Assembly (NCBI GenBank): GCA_035772405.1
Contig: JAYKKM010000042.1
Coordinates: 669,001-733,000, forward strand
Reading direction: 5' to 3'
DNA: 64,000 nucleotides
From: Chrysogorgia sp. JL179-B06
Taxonomy: Eukaryota; Cnidaria; Anthozoa; Scleralcyonacea; Chrysogorgiidae
Both the position numbers and the translations under genes were made by a program. The notes under the pieces were generated by a model. The model was not told the origin of the DNA. It was given only the letters and a program-made list of their open reading frames with translations, and searched no databases. Of this stretch, positions 53,587-64,000 are shown in pieces (within the stretch, counting starts at the first letter, position 1; the number at the start of each line of letters is the position of its first letter).

Positions 53587-54186
53587 TTATTGCGGAATAA
53601 CAACTTCGTAGCTGTATGGATAGCGCAGTGAGATTTCAAGTCTAGCGTACTTATTATTTTTTAATGCGGTCACAATCGCCGACACTTCTTCTTTGCTAAT
53701 GTTTCCAAGGTAATCGTCAATAACAACCTTCATATCACTGTTGCTCGGACAGTAAAAGCAAATGAGCTTACTAATGTTTTCTCTATACGGTTTTGCGATC
53801 GACGTCAGTTGTTGTGTGATGACAATAACGCTCAACATAAAATGTCGTGCACTAAAAGCCAAGTTGACCAATTGACTAGTCCTATTCTTGACGTCCTGCC
53901 CACTCGCACAGTCGTCCAACACAATCAGAGTGTTAGTGCCTTTAAAAACATTAGTTACACACTTGAGAACAGCGTCAACATTATCCTGTGCACAGTCTAT
54001 CGCTAACACATCAGGTTCACGTACATATTTCCAATCTTGATACGCTTTGTTCCACTTGAAAGTAGGACAAATCAACACAATGTAGTCAAACTTACCGCGA
54101 TACTCAGATTCCAGTGTGTTGAGTAAATAGTGTGTCTTACCACAAGCTGTCATCCCAACAATTAGTGTATTAAACGGAGTTTCCAT
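53587..54186 (-). CDS. A32-like packaging ATPase, unit 2
   Basis: Same 199-residue protein as 41028-41627, with intact Walker A and B motifs. Confidence 0.85.
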   Translation of the reverse strand: METPFNTLIVGMTACGKTHYLLNTLESEYRGKFDYIVLICPTFKWNKAYQDWKYVREPDVLAIDCAQDNVDAVLKCVTNVFKGTNTLIVLDDCASGQDVKNRTSQLVNLAFSARHFMLSVIVITQQLTSIAKPYRENISKLICFYCPSNSDMKVVIDDYLGNISKEEVSAIVTALKNNKYARLEISLRYPYSYEVVIPQ

Positions 54187-54201
54187 TAAATTGCGTTTGA
54201 T

Positions 54202-55440
54202 TTAATATTGGATTGATTGCAGCCCATTGTTCATGAAGTTGACTAATCCATCACTCATCACAAACACCCTACACATGACGTTCGCAGTCGTCGCTTTCTT
54301 AGTGATCTCAAGAAGCACACCTGATTGTGTGTTCACAATTTTCTTTCCAGTGGCGACGTTGTAATTATCTTGGACGCTCCTCAAGTCAATGACTAACGCA
54401 AAACCATCTTTATAGAACTTCTGTATGGTCATGAACTGAGCGTGTTCCTCACCCAACCCAAACAGTCGTTTCGCTTCTGCGTAGAACTTCGACTTCGGAA
54501 TGCCTTGTGAGTACACGCTATTTGGTACACCTTCAATTGTGACTCTAACACTCTCGATATTTGGGTAAAGAAACTCCTCACTGTCTGTTCGCACCTTATT
54601 CGTGAAAAGCAACACAATCGCCTTCATGCTTTTTCTTGGCAGATTAACATTCTCGTTCACAATGGTCGTGCCTTTATCCCATTCAGTGGTTTTCATCAAT
54701 GTAACGTGCTCATATGACAAACTACGACCACTTGCGTAACCCGACGCTATCTCATCAGAGAGCTCCTGGTTATCGATCGTCTCGTACTCAAGCTCGAGGT
54801 TCTCCAGAGTGTACCCACCCACACTTTGATTGGATTGCGCCACCATGATGTCTGTGGCCTTCGGAAGTGTGATCACGTACTGCAAGTTGTTGTTCATGCT
54901 AAAAGGAGCGTACAACCCATGGTCATTCATGATCTTGCCAAGCTTTATTCGCTGTTTCGTTCCAATCACACCGAACATCAACGCGTTGCTAACCTTAGCA
55001 GCGTTTCCACTTGTCGCGCCACTGTCGTCCTTAGAAATTAGCTTTCTCAAGTTCTCACCACCAACACCATAGTCAATCATTTGGTCTCGCGCAGTAACAC
55101 TTTCCCAAAGGTCACGATAAACACCAGTGTAATTTTCCCCACTGTTGTCATACACAGTCTCCCCAGCTAGTCTCACAACAAGCTTCTCAACCAACAACTT
55201 GCTCACATTGTTCAAGAACCAGCTTTTGGCGTTTGCATTCTTAAAGTCGAACACTAAACCCAACGATCCAGGCACCAAACAGCTACTAACCTTGAGCTTC
55301 GGTATGTCAATGTAAAGTTCCTCACCAGGACTGACTTTATTAGGGTTCAACATGATCACATGCTGCGTTCTCGCCCCTTTTATGACGCCCATAGTTGCTC
55401 GTCTAAAACCAGGACTCAACTCTGCTGACGTGACGTTCAT
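54202..55440 (-). CDS. Putative major capsid protein, unit 2
   Basis: Same 412-residue protein as 41643-42881, without any interruption. Confidence 0.6.
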   Translation of the reverse strand: MNVTSAELSPGFRRATMGVIKGARTQHVIMLNPNKVSPGEELYIDIPKLKVSSCLVPGSLGLVFDFKNANAKSWFLNNVSKLLVEKLVVRLAGETVYDNSGENYTGVYRDLWESVTARDQMIDYGVGGENLRKLISKDDSGATSGNAAKVSNALMFGVIGTKQRIKLGKIMNDHGLYAPFSMNNNLQYVITLPKATDIMVAQSNQSVGGYTLENLELEYETIDNQELSDEIASGYASGRSLSYEHVTLMKTTEWDKGTTIVNENVNLPRKSMKAIVLLFTNKVRTDSEEFLYPNIESVRVTIEGVPNSVYSQGIPKSKFYAEAKRLFGLGEEHAQFMTIQKFYKDGFALVIDLRSVQDNYNVATGKKIVNTQSGVLLEITKKATTANVMCRVFVMSDGLVNFMNNGLQSIQY

Positions 55441-55492
55441 ATACTTTACACATATTTTGTTATCTTCAAAGCTGAGACCCTCAAAGATGAGA

Positions 55493-55600
55493 CTACCGTT
55501 TTAGCTTGTAATAGTCATAAGCGAACCACACAAATATCACCGCGAGTACCCACAGATTTTGAGCCAACCAAGCGAGACCCTTCGCACCCAACGTCAACGC
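55493..55600 (-). pseudogene. Membrane-protein C-terminal tail, unit 2
   Basis: Copy of 42934-43041, cut at the same base by the PLE, so the PLE junction predates the tandem amplification. Confidence 0.8.
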
Positions 55601-55843
55601 ATATTTTGTATAAAAAATAGGTAGTTAGACCTCCACTGGCGTTGTATTACCAACACGGTTGTAGTGTAGTAAACATGAATAACACAGTAGGAACAAAAAG
55701 AAAAACTGATTGAATACGAGATAAGTGTTATGCAATATGGTGGATTGGTGGCTGAGAAAAAATGGGTGCGGTTTGTGTTGCATGAGAGAAAAAGAATTGA
55801 AGCGTAGAAGGATATTGTAGGTTCGTGTTTTTATATCGGGAGT

Positions 55844-55888
55844 AACCCTCGACGCATTTCGACCTTTTGGTCTTCAATCAGGAGGGCT
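55844..55888 (-). ncRNA. Hammerhead with core insertion, copy A, unit 2
   Basis: Carries the same CTGATTGA core change as unit 1. Confidence 0.75.
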
Positions 55889-56029
55889 TTTTAGGGCTGG
55901 GAGTTGATGTTTTGATCGTTGGTATGAAGGAAGATGGTAAAGACAGGAAAATGTGTGTATATTGTTAGCAAAACGAGTATTAAATGAATAAAAATCGAAT
56001 GAAGTATATAATGAAGTAATTGGTCTTAC

Positions 56030-56069
56030 TGAATGTCTTGTTAATTGGTAGTCCGTAACGTCCAGCCAT
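56030..56069 (-). CDS. PLE first coding exon, copy A, unit 2
   Basis: Same as 43471-43510; ATG at 56069 and donor GTAAGA. Confidence 0.55.
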
Positions 56070-56151
56070 CTCGATTCCGATTTTAAAGTTGAATTCCAAA
56101 GAAGGAGATTGCAATTTGCAAGTGAAAGACTGGGTAGTTATGTGCGTCTTG

Positions 56152-56159
56152 TATTTATA
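56152..56159 (-). promoter_or_regulatory. TATAAATA box, PLE copy A, unit 2
   Basis: Same position relative to the exon as in unit 1; points toward the unit 2 capsid cassette. Confidence 0.55.
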
Positions 56160-56953
56160 GCAATTGGTTGGGTTACGTTGTTGTGACGTCATGTTAAAAA
56201 CGGTGTGTGACATGCAAGTGGGCGTGAAGTGATTTGTGGTTGTCATAGTAAGAAGGCCACACATATAAATATATGTATATATAAATTGAATTCTATTTAA
56301 TTATTTGGTTAACATAATGGATTCTATTTAATTTTTAAGATATTTATAAATTGTGAGATCAAACGTATATACACTGCAAACTATTTTTGTCCTTGTCGTC
56401 CATTCAGATGTAATATGAAAAACCACTTAGGTATATTATGTAGTATACCAATATGCTGAAAAATACCCTTATTAATTGAAAAAATGTATATATGGACGGG
56501 ATTGTTCAATATTTAAGTATCTGTTGAAGGAATCATTTGTCAATATGAGGAGTATATGCTTAAAAATACTCTGAATAATTAAAATGTGTAGACGTATAAT
56601 TGTCCAATATTAAGATTGGGTAATCTTGTAATACCAGTTCCGGTAGATGTATAATATATTTATATGTGTTAGTATAGTATAATTGATATTTTATTAGGAT
56701 TTTCTTTACAAGTTTCTGTTGTTGGCGGCCTCTTTGCTGGTGTTGGAGGACATCTTCCGGTTTCTGTTCTTTTTTCTGTATCTTCTCTTGATATATGGAT
56801 ATATAGGAATGATTCAGTTGGATAATCATCATCTTGATCTTGTATTTTCGTAGGATATGTCGGCCTCGATATGGGCATTGTATGAAGTTGTTGGTTAGTT
56901 TTTGCTGTCCAGTCTTAGTGTTGTTCGTATTAGTTTCCAATTGTTCGTTTATT

Positions 56954-58840
56954 TTAGTTATTGTTTGTAAGTTGGCTGTGTACAACAATATATTTGATAT
57001 TTTTGTTTCGTTTGTACGCAACCAGTGGCACATCGGGCCATAAGATTTTTAATGTTGGCTCCTCTTCAATTAGGTGCCAATGTCTTTTGAGTACTCGTGC
57101 GATGTGGGTTGTATTTGTGTTATACGGGATGTTGAAAGTTAGTGGTATCTTATTGTTGGTTGTCTTTTGGTCATAAATGAGTTGGTGCTGTGTCAACTGT
57201 GTTGCATTAGTAAATGCTTCATCAATGTCATTCTCTTTGTAGCCTCTACTAATGAGGATTATTTTAAGTTTTTTTAATTGGTTAGTTAATTTTTTGTCGT
57301 CTGTGATTATTCGTCTGTATCGTAGTGCTTGGCTATAGATAACACCTCGTTTACATGAGTTTGGGTGGAATGAATTTTTGTGCAGTAATAATGTTTTGTC
57401 TGTAGGTTTGATATATAAATCAGAAACAAGTTCATGTTTGTCGTTGAAGTAAATAGTTGTGTCTAGAAAGTGTACCGATTTGTTTGAGTATTCGTAGTCG
57501 AATTTGATAGTTGGATGGAAATGGTCGATGTGATTAAGGAATTTAAGAAGGGATTCTATTCCATGAGGCCATAGTGCGAAAATGTCATCGATGAACCTAA
57601 TCCACTCAAGTGGAGTAAGTCCATCAGGTGCATTTAAAAGCATATCTTTTTCCAAGGCCGCCATGAATAAGTTGGCATAAGATGGTGCCATAGGTGTGCC
57701 CATAGCAGTTCCGTGCGTTTGTAGGTAGTATTGCCCGTTAAATTCAAAGTAGTTGTTGTTAAGTATTAATTCGAGAGTATCGTGAAGGACGTCAAGATTA
57801 GCGTTGTGAAGGGTGTTGTGTTTTTTAAGTAGATTAATTGATGCGGAAATGCCTTCGTCGTTCGGTATGTTGGTATAAAGGCTTTTAACGTCGATTGTCA
57901 GGAGTATGATGTTGGCCGGGATATTGTTGTTCAGCAGGAATATTCGTTTTAAGAAGTCAGTAGAATCTTTGACATATGAATCGATGTTGTTCATCATTGG
58001 TTTTAAGTAAAAATCAGCGTACTCAGATAGCCTGACGGTCGGACCTCCGCAACCGGATATTATAGGTCTTCCTGGCACGTCAGGTTTATGTATTTTTGGA
58101 AGCAAGTAAAGAGTTGGTTTCCGGGTTTGTTTATCAATGTGTAGAAATTTAAATGTAGTGTAATCAATCAGTTGTTTGTTATGTACTGTTTCAACAAACT
58201 TGTTGATGTCAGTAATTAACTGTGGAAATGGGTCAGTTGTTATTAGTTTGTAGTGTCTATCATTATTTAGTTGTTTGTACGCTTCAGTTAAGTATGATTC
58301 CCTTGGCCAGATCACAATGGCACCGCCTTTATCCGCTGGTTTTACAATGAGATCGTTGTTGTCCCGAAGGGATTTTAGTGATTTCTGTTGTTCGTTCGAG
58401 ATGTTGCGTTGTGTGCTGTTATTGTTGTCGTCTTTGTTGGTTTTGAGGTCATTGAAAACCAGAGATATATATTCTAATAGGTTAGTGTTGTCGGGTATTG
58501 GTGGTGTAAAGTCGCTTTTTGTTTTGAAAGGATGTTTGCAAGGGTTGTTAGTTTTCCTAAAGAAGTATTTCAGATACATGTTGCGTCGGTATTGAAGGAA
58601 GGATGTATATATAGTTCGGTATGTTGTGGGTGGTGGCTTGGGGACGAACTTAAGTCCCTTGGATAAAATATATTTAGTGGTCCTAGGTAAAGGTGTGTCG
58701 GAAAGGTTAACGATACTCTCGTTGATGTACTTGTCGCGTATGGTAGAAAAAATCTTAGTTTTATTTTTGTACCTGTTGTTGTTGTGGTTACGTTTTGTGC
58801 CTAGGTGTTCCAGTAGGTCGGGTTTGCGAATTGTTATCAT
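56954..58840 (-). CDS. Penelope-like reverse transcriptase, copy A, unit 2
   Basis: Open, 628 residues. It differs from the unit 1 copy by Asp to Tyr near the C-terminus (KNIKYIVVH), outside the catalytic motifs. Confidence 0.9.
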   Translation of the reverse strand: MITIRKPDLLEHLGTKRNHNNNRYKNKTKIFSTIRDKYINESIVNLSDTPLPRTTKYILSKGLKFVPKPPPTTYRTIYTSFLQYRRNMYLKYFFRKTNNPCKHPFKTKSDFTPPIPDNTNLLEYISLVFNDLKTNKDDNNNSTQRNISNEQQKSLKSLRDNNDLIVKPADKGGAIVIWPRESYLTEAYKQLNNDRHYKLITTDPFPQLITDINKFVETVHNKQLIDYTTFKFLHIDKQTRKPTLYLLPKIHKPDVPGRPIISGCGGPTVRLSEYADFYLKPMMNNIDSYVKDSTDFLKRIFLLNNNIPANIILLTIDVKSLYTNIPNDEGISASINLLKKHNTLHNANLDVLHDTLELILNNNYFEFNGQYYLQTHGTAMGTPMAPSYANLFMAALEKDMLLNAPDGLTPLEWIRFIDDIFALWPHGIESLLKFLNHIDHFHPTIKFDYEYSNKSVHFLDTTIYFNDKHELVSDLYIKPTDKTLLLHKNSFHPNSCKRGVIYSQALRYRRIITDDKKLTNQLKKLKIILISRGYKENDIDEAFTNATQLTQHQLIYDQKTTNNKIPLTFNIPYNTNTTHIARVLKRHWHLIEEEPTLKILWPDVPLVAYKRNKNIKYIVVHSQLTNNN

Positions 58841-60092
58841 TTTGGTATGTTGTGTTTCATTCTGTGCTGGTGGTAGTTCTGTATGTGTCCTGGTGTCAGA
58901 AAATCCCGTATCTGTTGTTGTATGTCATTTGTAATTAGGTTGTTGGTATTACTGATGTTGTTGTTGACACTGGTTCCGATATGTGTTGGTAGAGGTGATT
59001 GAATGTGGGATAGGGAATAAGTTTGATTGGCTGGAGGTTGATTCAATGTGTGAGAAGATGTTGATCGTGATTGTTGTGTGTTGCTGGATGATTGTTGTGT
59101 ATTTGTTGTGAATAATCGTTTGGTTATTGTGTGTTGAGGTGTGTTAGTTTTGTTGGTATTGCGTTCGTTGTTTAGGCGTTTGATGTTTTGTTGGTGTCTT
59201 TGCGATTTGTTGTTTCTAGTTAGATGTCTGGAGGTGTATCTCTTGCCAATTTTGTCTGTTGCTATTAGTATACGTTTTGCCTGCTCGTTGTCGGTAGATC
59301 TGTTGTTTACACGTTGAGTAGAGTGTTCGATTTTCTGTTCAATATTTGTTAATGTCCGTTGGTGTTGTTCCAGAAGGATATTTAGTTGTTGTTTGGCGGC
59401 ATCCATTGATGCTTTCACCCATCGTGAACGAAGGTCGTCGTCCAGGATAATGTTGCAGTCGGTGATGTTGTTTAGTCCATCAGGCAAAGTTCCGTCGTTT
59501 CGGTAATCTGTTAGTCTCTCAATAGTTGTTTCTGTTTTGTTTCGTTTATGTTTTAGAGTGTTCAGAGTTTGAAATGAAGCGTGTAGATATGTTGGTATGT
59601 TATTTATGACATGTCCTCTGCTGTTCTGCGAGTTGTCTGTCATGTTATGTGCGTCATCCGAGTTAGTGATTGATGCGGTGTCCATTAGTCTACGTCTTTC
59701 TGGCGTGGGTTGTGTTAAATTTTGCAGTCCTGTGTCACTGTCGCTATCGTTGTTATTCATCAGTGTGTTTTCGTCAGTCTCGTTTCGTTCAGTGTTCATC
59801 ATTGTTTGGTCGTTGTCGTTTTTTGGTTCATTTTGTTGGTGTTGTTGTGTAGTGTTTTCCGTTTCCGTTTCATCGTTGTCTTTCAGAAGTTCGTATTCGT
59901 CAGTTGCGTTAGGTTGGTCGATGTTGATGTTAGTTTCTGTTCCTAGAAGTTCGTTCTCGTAAACTTCAATGTTCAATGCCTCATATGGTGGAATTGACGT
60001 TGATATTTGCCCAAGGCCAAGTATATTCTCGTCAATCCCCCCCTCGGTTGCTGAAGATTTTTCGTCGTTTACGTTTGGTTTGAATGGTACAG
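58837..60092 (-). CDS. PLE ORF1, main exon, copy A, unit 2
   Basis: Same as 46279-47534, with the acceptor-like GATTCACAG at the upstream edge and the ATGA overlap with the reverse transcriptase. Confidence 0.7.
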
Positions 60093-60391
60093 CTGTGAAT
60101 CAAATGAGATAGTATAGCTAAGGTTTATATCTAAAGCCTTTCAGAATCCTACATGCAAAGTATTTACATATTGGTTTATATATTATTATATTCAAAATAG
60201 TTTACAAAATTGTGACGTTATATTAAAAAAGCTTAAAGTTAATTGATAAGATGGCCTTCAAGTGTTTACTTCGTAAAAAATGTATGGTATTTCCGTTGAT
60301 AATTGTACAACTGCCATGCGAAGGGAGACTTGGAGTAGCTCATACCCTTTCCCTACGGGAATAACTCATATTTTGTATAAAAAATTATTAT

Positions 60392-60676
60392 AAACGATTA
60401 TTCACAACAAATACACAACAATCATCCAGCAACACACAACAATCACGATCAACATCTTCTCACACATTGAATCAACCACCAGCCAATCAAACTTATTCCC
60501 TATCCCACATTCAATCACCTCTACCAACACATATCGGAACCAGTGTCAACAACAACATCAGTAATACCAACAACCTAATTACAAATGACATACAACAACA
60601 GATACGGGATTTTCTGACACCAGGACACATACAGAACTACCACCAGCACAGAATGAAACACAACAGACCAAAATGA
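60392..60676 (+). pseudogene. PLE ORF1, 3' fragment, copy B, unit 2
   Basis: Same as 47835-48119; no start codon of its own. Confidence 0.8.
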
Positions 60677-62562
60677 TAACAATTCGCAAACCCGACCTAC
60701 TGGAACACCTAGGCACAAAACGTAACCACAACAACAACAGGTACAAAAATAAAACTAAGATTTTTTCTACCATACGCGACAAGTACATCAACGAGAGTAT
60801 CGTTAACCTTTCCGACACACCTTTACCTAGGACCACTAAATATATTTTATCCAAGGGACTTAAGTTCGTCCCCAAGCCACCACCCACAACATACCGAACT
60901 ATATATACATCCTTCCTTCAATACCGACGCAACATGTATCTGAAATACTTCTTTAGGAAAACTAACAACCCTTGCAAACATCCTTTCAAAACAAAAAGCG
61001 ACTTTACACCACCAATACCCGACAACACTAACCTATTAGAATATATATCTCTGGTTTTCAATGACCTCAAAACCAACAAAGACGACAACAATAACAGCAC
61101 ACAACGCAACATCTCGAACGAACAACAGAAATCACTAAAATCCCTTCGGGACAACAACGATCTCATTGTAAAACCAGCGGATAAAGGCGGTGCCATTGTG
61201 ATCTGGCCAAGGGAATCATACTTAACTGAAGCGTACAAACAACTAAATAATGATAGACACTACAAACTAATAACAACTGACCCATTTCCACAGTTAATTA
61301 CTGACATCAACAAGTTTGTTGAAACAGTACATAACAAACAACTGATTGATTACACTACATTTAAATTTCTACACATTGATAAACAAACCCGGAAACCAAC
61401 TCTTTACTTGCTTCCAAAAATACATAAACCTGACGTGCCAGGAAGACCTATAATATCCGGTTGCGGAGGTCCGACCGTCAGGCTATCTGAGTACGCTGAT
61501 TTTTACTTAAAACCAATGATGAACAACATCGATTCATATGTCAAAGATTCTACTGACTTCTTAAAACGAATATTCCTGCTGAACAACAATATCCCGGCCA
61601 ACATCATACTCCTGACAATCGACGTTAAAAGCCTTTATACCAACATACCGAACGACGAAGGCATTTCCGCATCAATTAATCTACTTAAAAAACACAACAC
61701 CCTTCACAACGCTAATCTTGACGTCCTTCACGATACTCTCGAATTAATACTTAACAACAACTACTTTGAATTTAACGGGCAATACTACTACCTACAAACG
61801 CACGGAACTGCTATGGGCACACCTATGGCACCATCTTATGCCAACTTATTCATGGCGGCCTTGGAAAAAGATATGCTTTTAAATGCACCTGATGGACTTA
61901 CTCCACTTGAGTGGATTAGGTTCATCGATGACATTTTCGCACTATGGCCTCATGGAATAGAATCCCTTCTTAAATTCCTTAATCACATCGACCATTTCCA
62001 TCCAACTATCAAATTCGACTACGAATACTCAAACAAATCGGTACACTTTCTAGACACAACTATTTACTTCAACGACAAACATGAACTTGTTTCTGATTTA
62101 TATATCAAACCTACAGACAAAACATTATTACTGCACAAAAATTCATTCCACCCAAACTCATGTAAACGAGGTGTTATCTATAGCCAAGCACTACGATACA
62201 GACGAATAATCACAGACGACAAAAAATTAACTAACCAATTAAAAAAACTTAAAATAATCCTCATTAGTAGAGGCTACAAAGAGAATGACATTGATGAAGC
62301 ATTTACTAATGCAACACAGTTGACACAGCACCAACTCATTTATGACCAAAAGACAACCAACAATAAGATACCACTAACTTTCAACATCCCGTATAACACA
62401 AATACAACCCACATCGCACGAGTACTCAAAAGACATTGGCACCTAATTGAAGAGGAGCCAACATTAAAAATCTTATGGCCCGATGTGCCACTGGTTGCGT
62501 ACAAACGAAACAAAAATATCAAAGATATTGTTGTACACAGCCAACTTACAAACAATAACTAA
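60673..62562 (+). CDS. Penelope-like reverse transcriptase, copy B, unit 2
   Basis: Open, 629 residues. One Tyr is added (GQYYYLQTHGT) by a TAC insertion just before the GTAMGTPMAPSY motif. It lacks the frameshift of the unit 1 copy B. Confidence 0.9.
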   Translation: MITIRKPDLLEHLGTKRNHNNNRYKNKTKIFSTIRDKYINESIVNLSDTPLPRTTKYILSKGLKFVPKPPPTTYRTIYTSFLQYRRNMYLKYFFRKTNNPCKHPFKTKSDFTPPIPDNTNLLEYISLVFNDLKTNKDDNNNSTQRNISNEQQKSLKSLRDNNDLIVKPADKGGAIVIWPRESYLTEAYKQLNNDRHYKLITTDPFPQLITDINKFVETVHNKQLIDYTTFKFLHIDKQTRKPTLYLLPKIHKPDVPGRPIISGCGGPTVRLSEYADFYLKPMMNNIDSYVKDSTDFLKRIFLLNNNIPANIILLTIDVKSLYTNIPNDEGISASINLLKKHNTLHNANLDVLHDTLELILNNNYFEFNGQYYYLQTHGTAMGTPMAPSYANLFMAALEKDMLLNAPDGLTPLEWIRFIDDIFALWPHGIESLLKFLNHIDHFHPTIKFDYEYSNKSVHFLDTTIYFNDKHELVSDLYIKPTDKTLLLHKNSFHPNSCKRGVIYSQALRYRRIITDDKKLTNQLKKLKIILISRGYKENDIDEAFTNATQLTQHQLIYDQKTTNNKIPLTFNIPYNTNTTHIARVLKRHWHLIEEEPTLKILWPDVPLVAYKRNKNIKDIVVHSQLTNNN

Positions 62563-63354
62563 AATAAACGAACAATTGGAAACTAATACGAACAACACTA
62601 AGACTGGACAGCAAAAACTAACCAACAACTTCATACAATGCCCATATCGAGGCCGACATATCCTACGAAAATACAAGATCAAGATGATGATTATCCAACT
62701 GAATCATTCCTATATATCCATATATCAAGAGAAGATACAGAAAAAAGAACAGAAACCGGAAGATGTCCTCCAACACCAGCAAAGAGGCCGCCAACAACAG
62801 AAACTTGTAAAGAAAATCCTAATAAAATATCAATTATACTATACTAACACATATAAATATATTATACATCTACCGGAACTGGTATTACAAGATTACCCAA
62901 TCTTAATATTGGACAATTATACGTCTACACATTTTAATTATTCAGAGTATTTTTAAGCATATACTCCTCATATTGACAAATGATTCCTTCAACAGATACT
63001 TAAATATTGAACAATCCCGTCCATATATACATTTTTTCAATTAATAAGGGTATTTTTCAGCATATTGGTATACTACATAATATACCTAAGTGGTTTTTCA
63101 TATTACATCTGAATGGACGACAAGGACAAAAATAGTTTGCAGTGTATATACGTTTGATCTCACAATTTATAAATATCTTAAAAATTAAATAGAATCCATT
63201 ATGTTAACCAAATAATTAAATAGAATTCAATTTATATATACATATATTTATATGTGTGGCCTTCTTACTATGACAACCACAAATCACTTCACGCCCACTT
63301 GCATGTCACACCGTTTTTAACATGACGTCACAACAACGTAACCCAACCAATTGC

Positions 63355-63362
63355 TATAAATA
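63355..63362 (+). promoter_or_regulatory. TATAAATA box, PLE copy B, unit 2
   Basis: Same spacing to the exon ATG (63445) as in unit 1; points into unit 3. Confidence 0.55.
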
Positions 63363-63444
63363 CAAGACGCACATAACTACCCAGTCTTTCACTTGCAAAT
63401 TGCAATCTCCTTCTTTGGAATTCAACTTTAAAATCGGAATCGAG

Positions 63445-63484
63445 ATGGCTGGACGTTACGGACTACCAATTAACAAGACATTCA
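63445..63484 (+). CDS. PLE first coding exon, copy B, unit 2
   Basis: Same 13 codons and donor as 50886-50925. Confidence 0.55.
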
Positions 63485-63625
63485 GTAAGACCAATTACTT
63501 CATTATATACTTCATTCGATTTTTATTCATTTAATACTCGTTTTGCTAACAATATACACACATTTTCCTGTCTTTACCATCTTCCTTCATACCAACGATC
63601 AAAACATCAACTCCCAGCCCTAAAA

Positions 63626-63669
63626 AGCCCTCCTGATGAAGACCAAAAGGTCGAAATGCGTCGAGGGTT
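63626..63669 (+). ncRNA. Hammerhead ribozyme, copy B, unit 2 (intact core)
   Basis: Same as 51067-51110, CTGATGA core intact. Confidence 0.85.
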
Positions 63670-63912
63670 ACTCCCGATATAAAAACACGAACCTACAATA
63701 TCCTTCTACGCTTCAATTCTTTTTCTCTCATGCAACACAAACCGCACCCATTTTTTCTCAGCCACCAATCCACCATATTGCATAACACTTATCTCGTATT
63801 CAATCAGTTTTTCTTTTTGTTCCTACTGTGTTATTCATGTTTACTACACTACAACCGTGTTGGTAATACAACGCCAGTGGAGGTCTAACTACCTATTTTT
63901 TATACAAAATAT

Positions 63913-64000
63913 GAGCAACTTCGAAAGTGGTCGGGAATGGTCGGAAGGCTCTCGGGAGTCGTCGGGAGGTGGTCGCGTGGGGTCGGAAGGTCTTCGTAGG
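63913..64000. repeat. Tandem array unit 3, first 88 bases
   Basis: Starts GAGCAACTTCGAAAGTGG right after the PLE end and matches 51354 onward to the edge of the window. Confidence 0.9.

Larger units (their letters stand above)
55601..60391 (-). mobile_element. Endonuclease-less Penelope-like element, copy A, unit 2
   Basis: Same structure as 43042-47834, with both ORFs open. Confidence 0.85.
51354..63912. repeat. Tandem array unit 2 (12,559 bp)
   Basis: Same order and almost the same sequence as unit 1. I noticed about eight differences: a small indel in the minisatellite, A-run changes near 43633/56193, 43858/56417 and 47718/60276, one substitution in the copy A reverse transcriptase, a T-run difference at 49078, and an added TAC at about 61785. 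Confidence 0.9.
60392..63912 (+). mobile_element. 5'-truncated Penelope-like element, copy B, unit 2
   Basis: Same truncation point in ORF1 as 47835. Its 3' end at 63912 is again the unit junction. Confidence 0.85.

Overview
The window is eukaryotic nuclear DNA, AT-rich and packed with transposons. It looks like a marine invertebrate, most plausibly a cnidarian such as a coral or sea anemone. The support is a CR1/L2-like LINE with a 2A-like motif, Penelope-like elements (PLEs) with hammerhead ribozymes, a Polinton/adintovirus-like capsid cassette with a chromodomain integrase, and small MITE families (for example CAACCTCGTTC termini) that I recall from cnidarian genomes. The host assignment is inference.

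Layout. 1-6.4 kb: the right part of a Polinton/adintovirus-like element (element 1). It holds an unidentified left-pointing ORF, a possible minor capsid protein, an integrase broken by a frameshift, a membrane protein broken by one stop codon, and intact major capsid protein, A32-like packaging ATPase and two small ORFs. A TATAGTAT-like motif lies just before most start codons. 6.4-10.8 kb: the N-terminal half of a Mutator-like transposase pseudogene, then a nearly complete LINE ORF2 on the minus strand. 11-38 kb: mostly non-coding, with foldback elements, MITEs, tandem repeats, decayed PLE and LINE pieces, a RecQ-like helicase scrap, a tRNA-like SINE, and two exons that look like the start of a secreted leucine-rich-repeat gene (25.9-26.2 kb).

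38.2-64 kb: a Mutator-like MITE is followed by a tandem array with a 12.56-kb unit. Two complete units (38794-51353 and 51354-63912) and the first 88 bases of a third are visible, almost identical. Each unit carries the tail end of the MITE, a palindrome, a minisatellite, a second Polinton-like cassette (intact p4, ATPase and capsid ORFs plus the last 34 or so codons of the membrane protein), and two PLE copies head to head with about 3.5-kb near-identical arms. The PLEs have an ORF1 overlapping the reverse transcriptase ORF by ATGA and show no GIY-YIG endonuclease. They carry a TATA box and a short first coding exon near the 3' end, whose splice phase matches an acceptor before ORF1, plus a hammerhead ribozyme.

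How the parts relate. In element 1 the integrase would insert the DNA, and the capsid proteins and ATPase would build and fill particles; no polymerase or protease is visible in the window. In the array, both PLE 3' ends face outward. One abuts the broken membrane-protein gene and the other sits exactly at the unit junction. This is what would be expected if a PLE without endonuclease copied itself onto both ends of a broken DNA. The minus-strand PLE promoter also points straight into the capsid cassette. This composite array is the most unusual object in the window. An assembly artefact must be excluded first.
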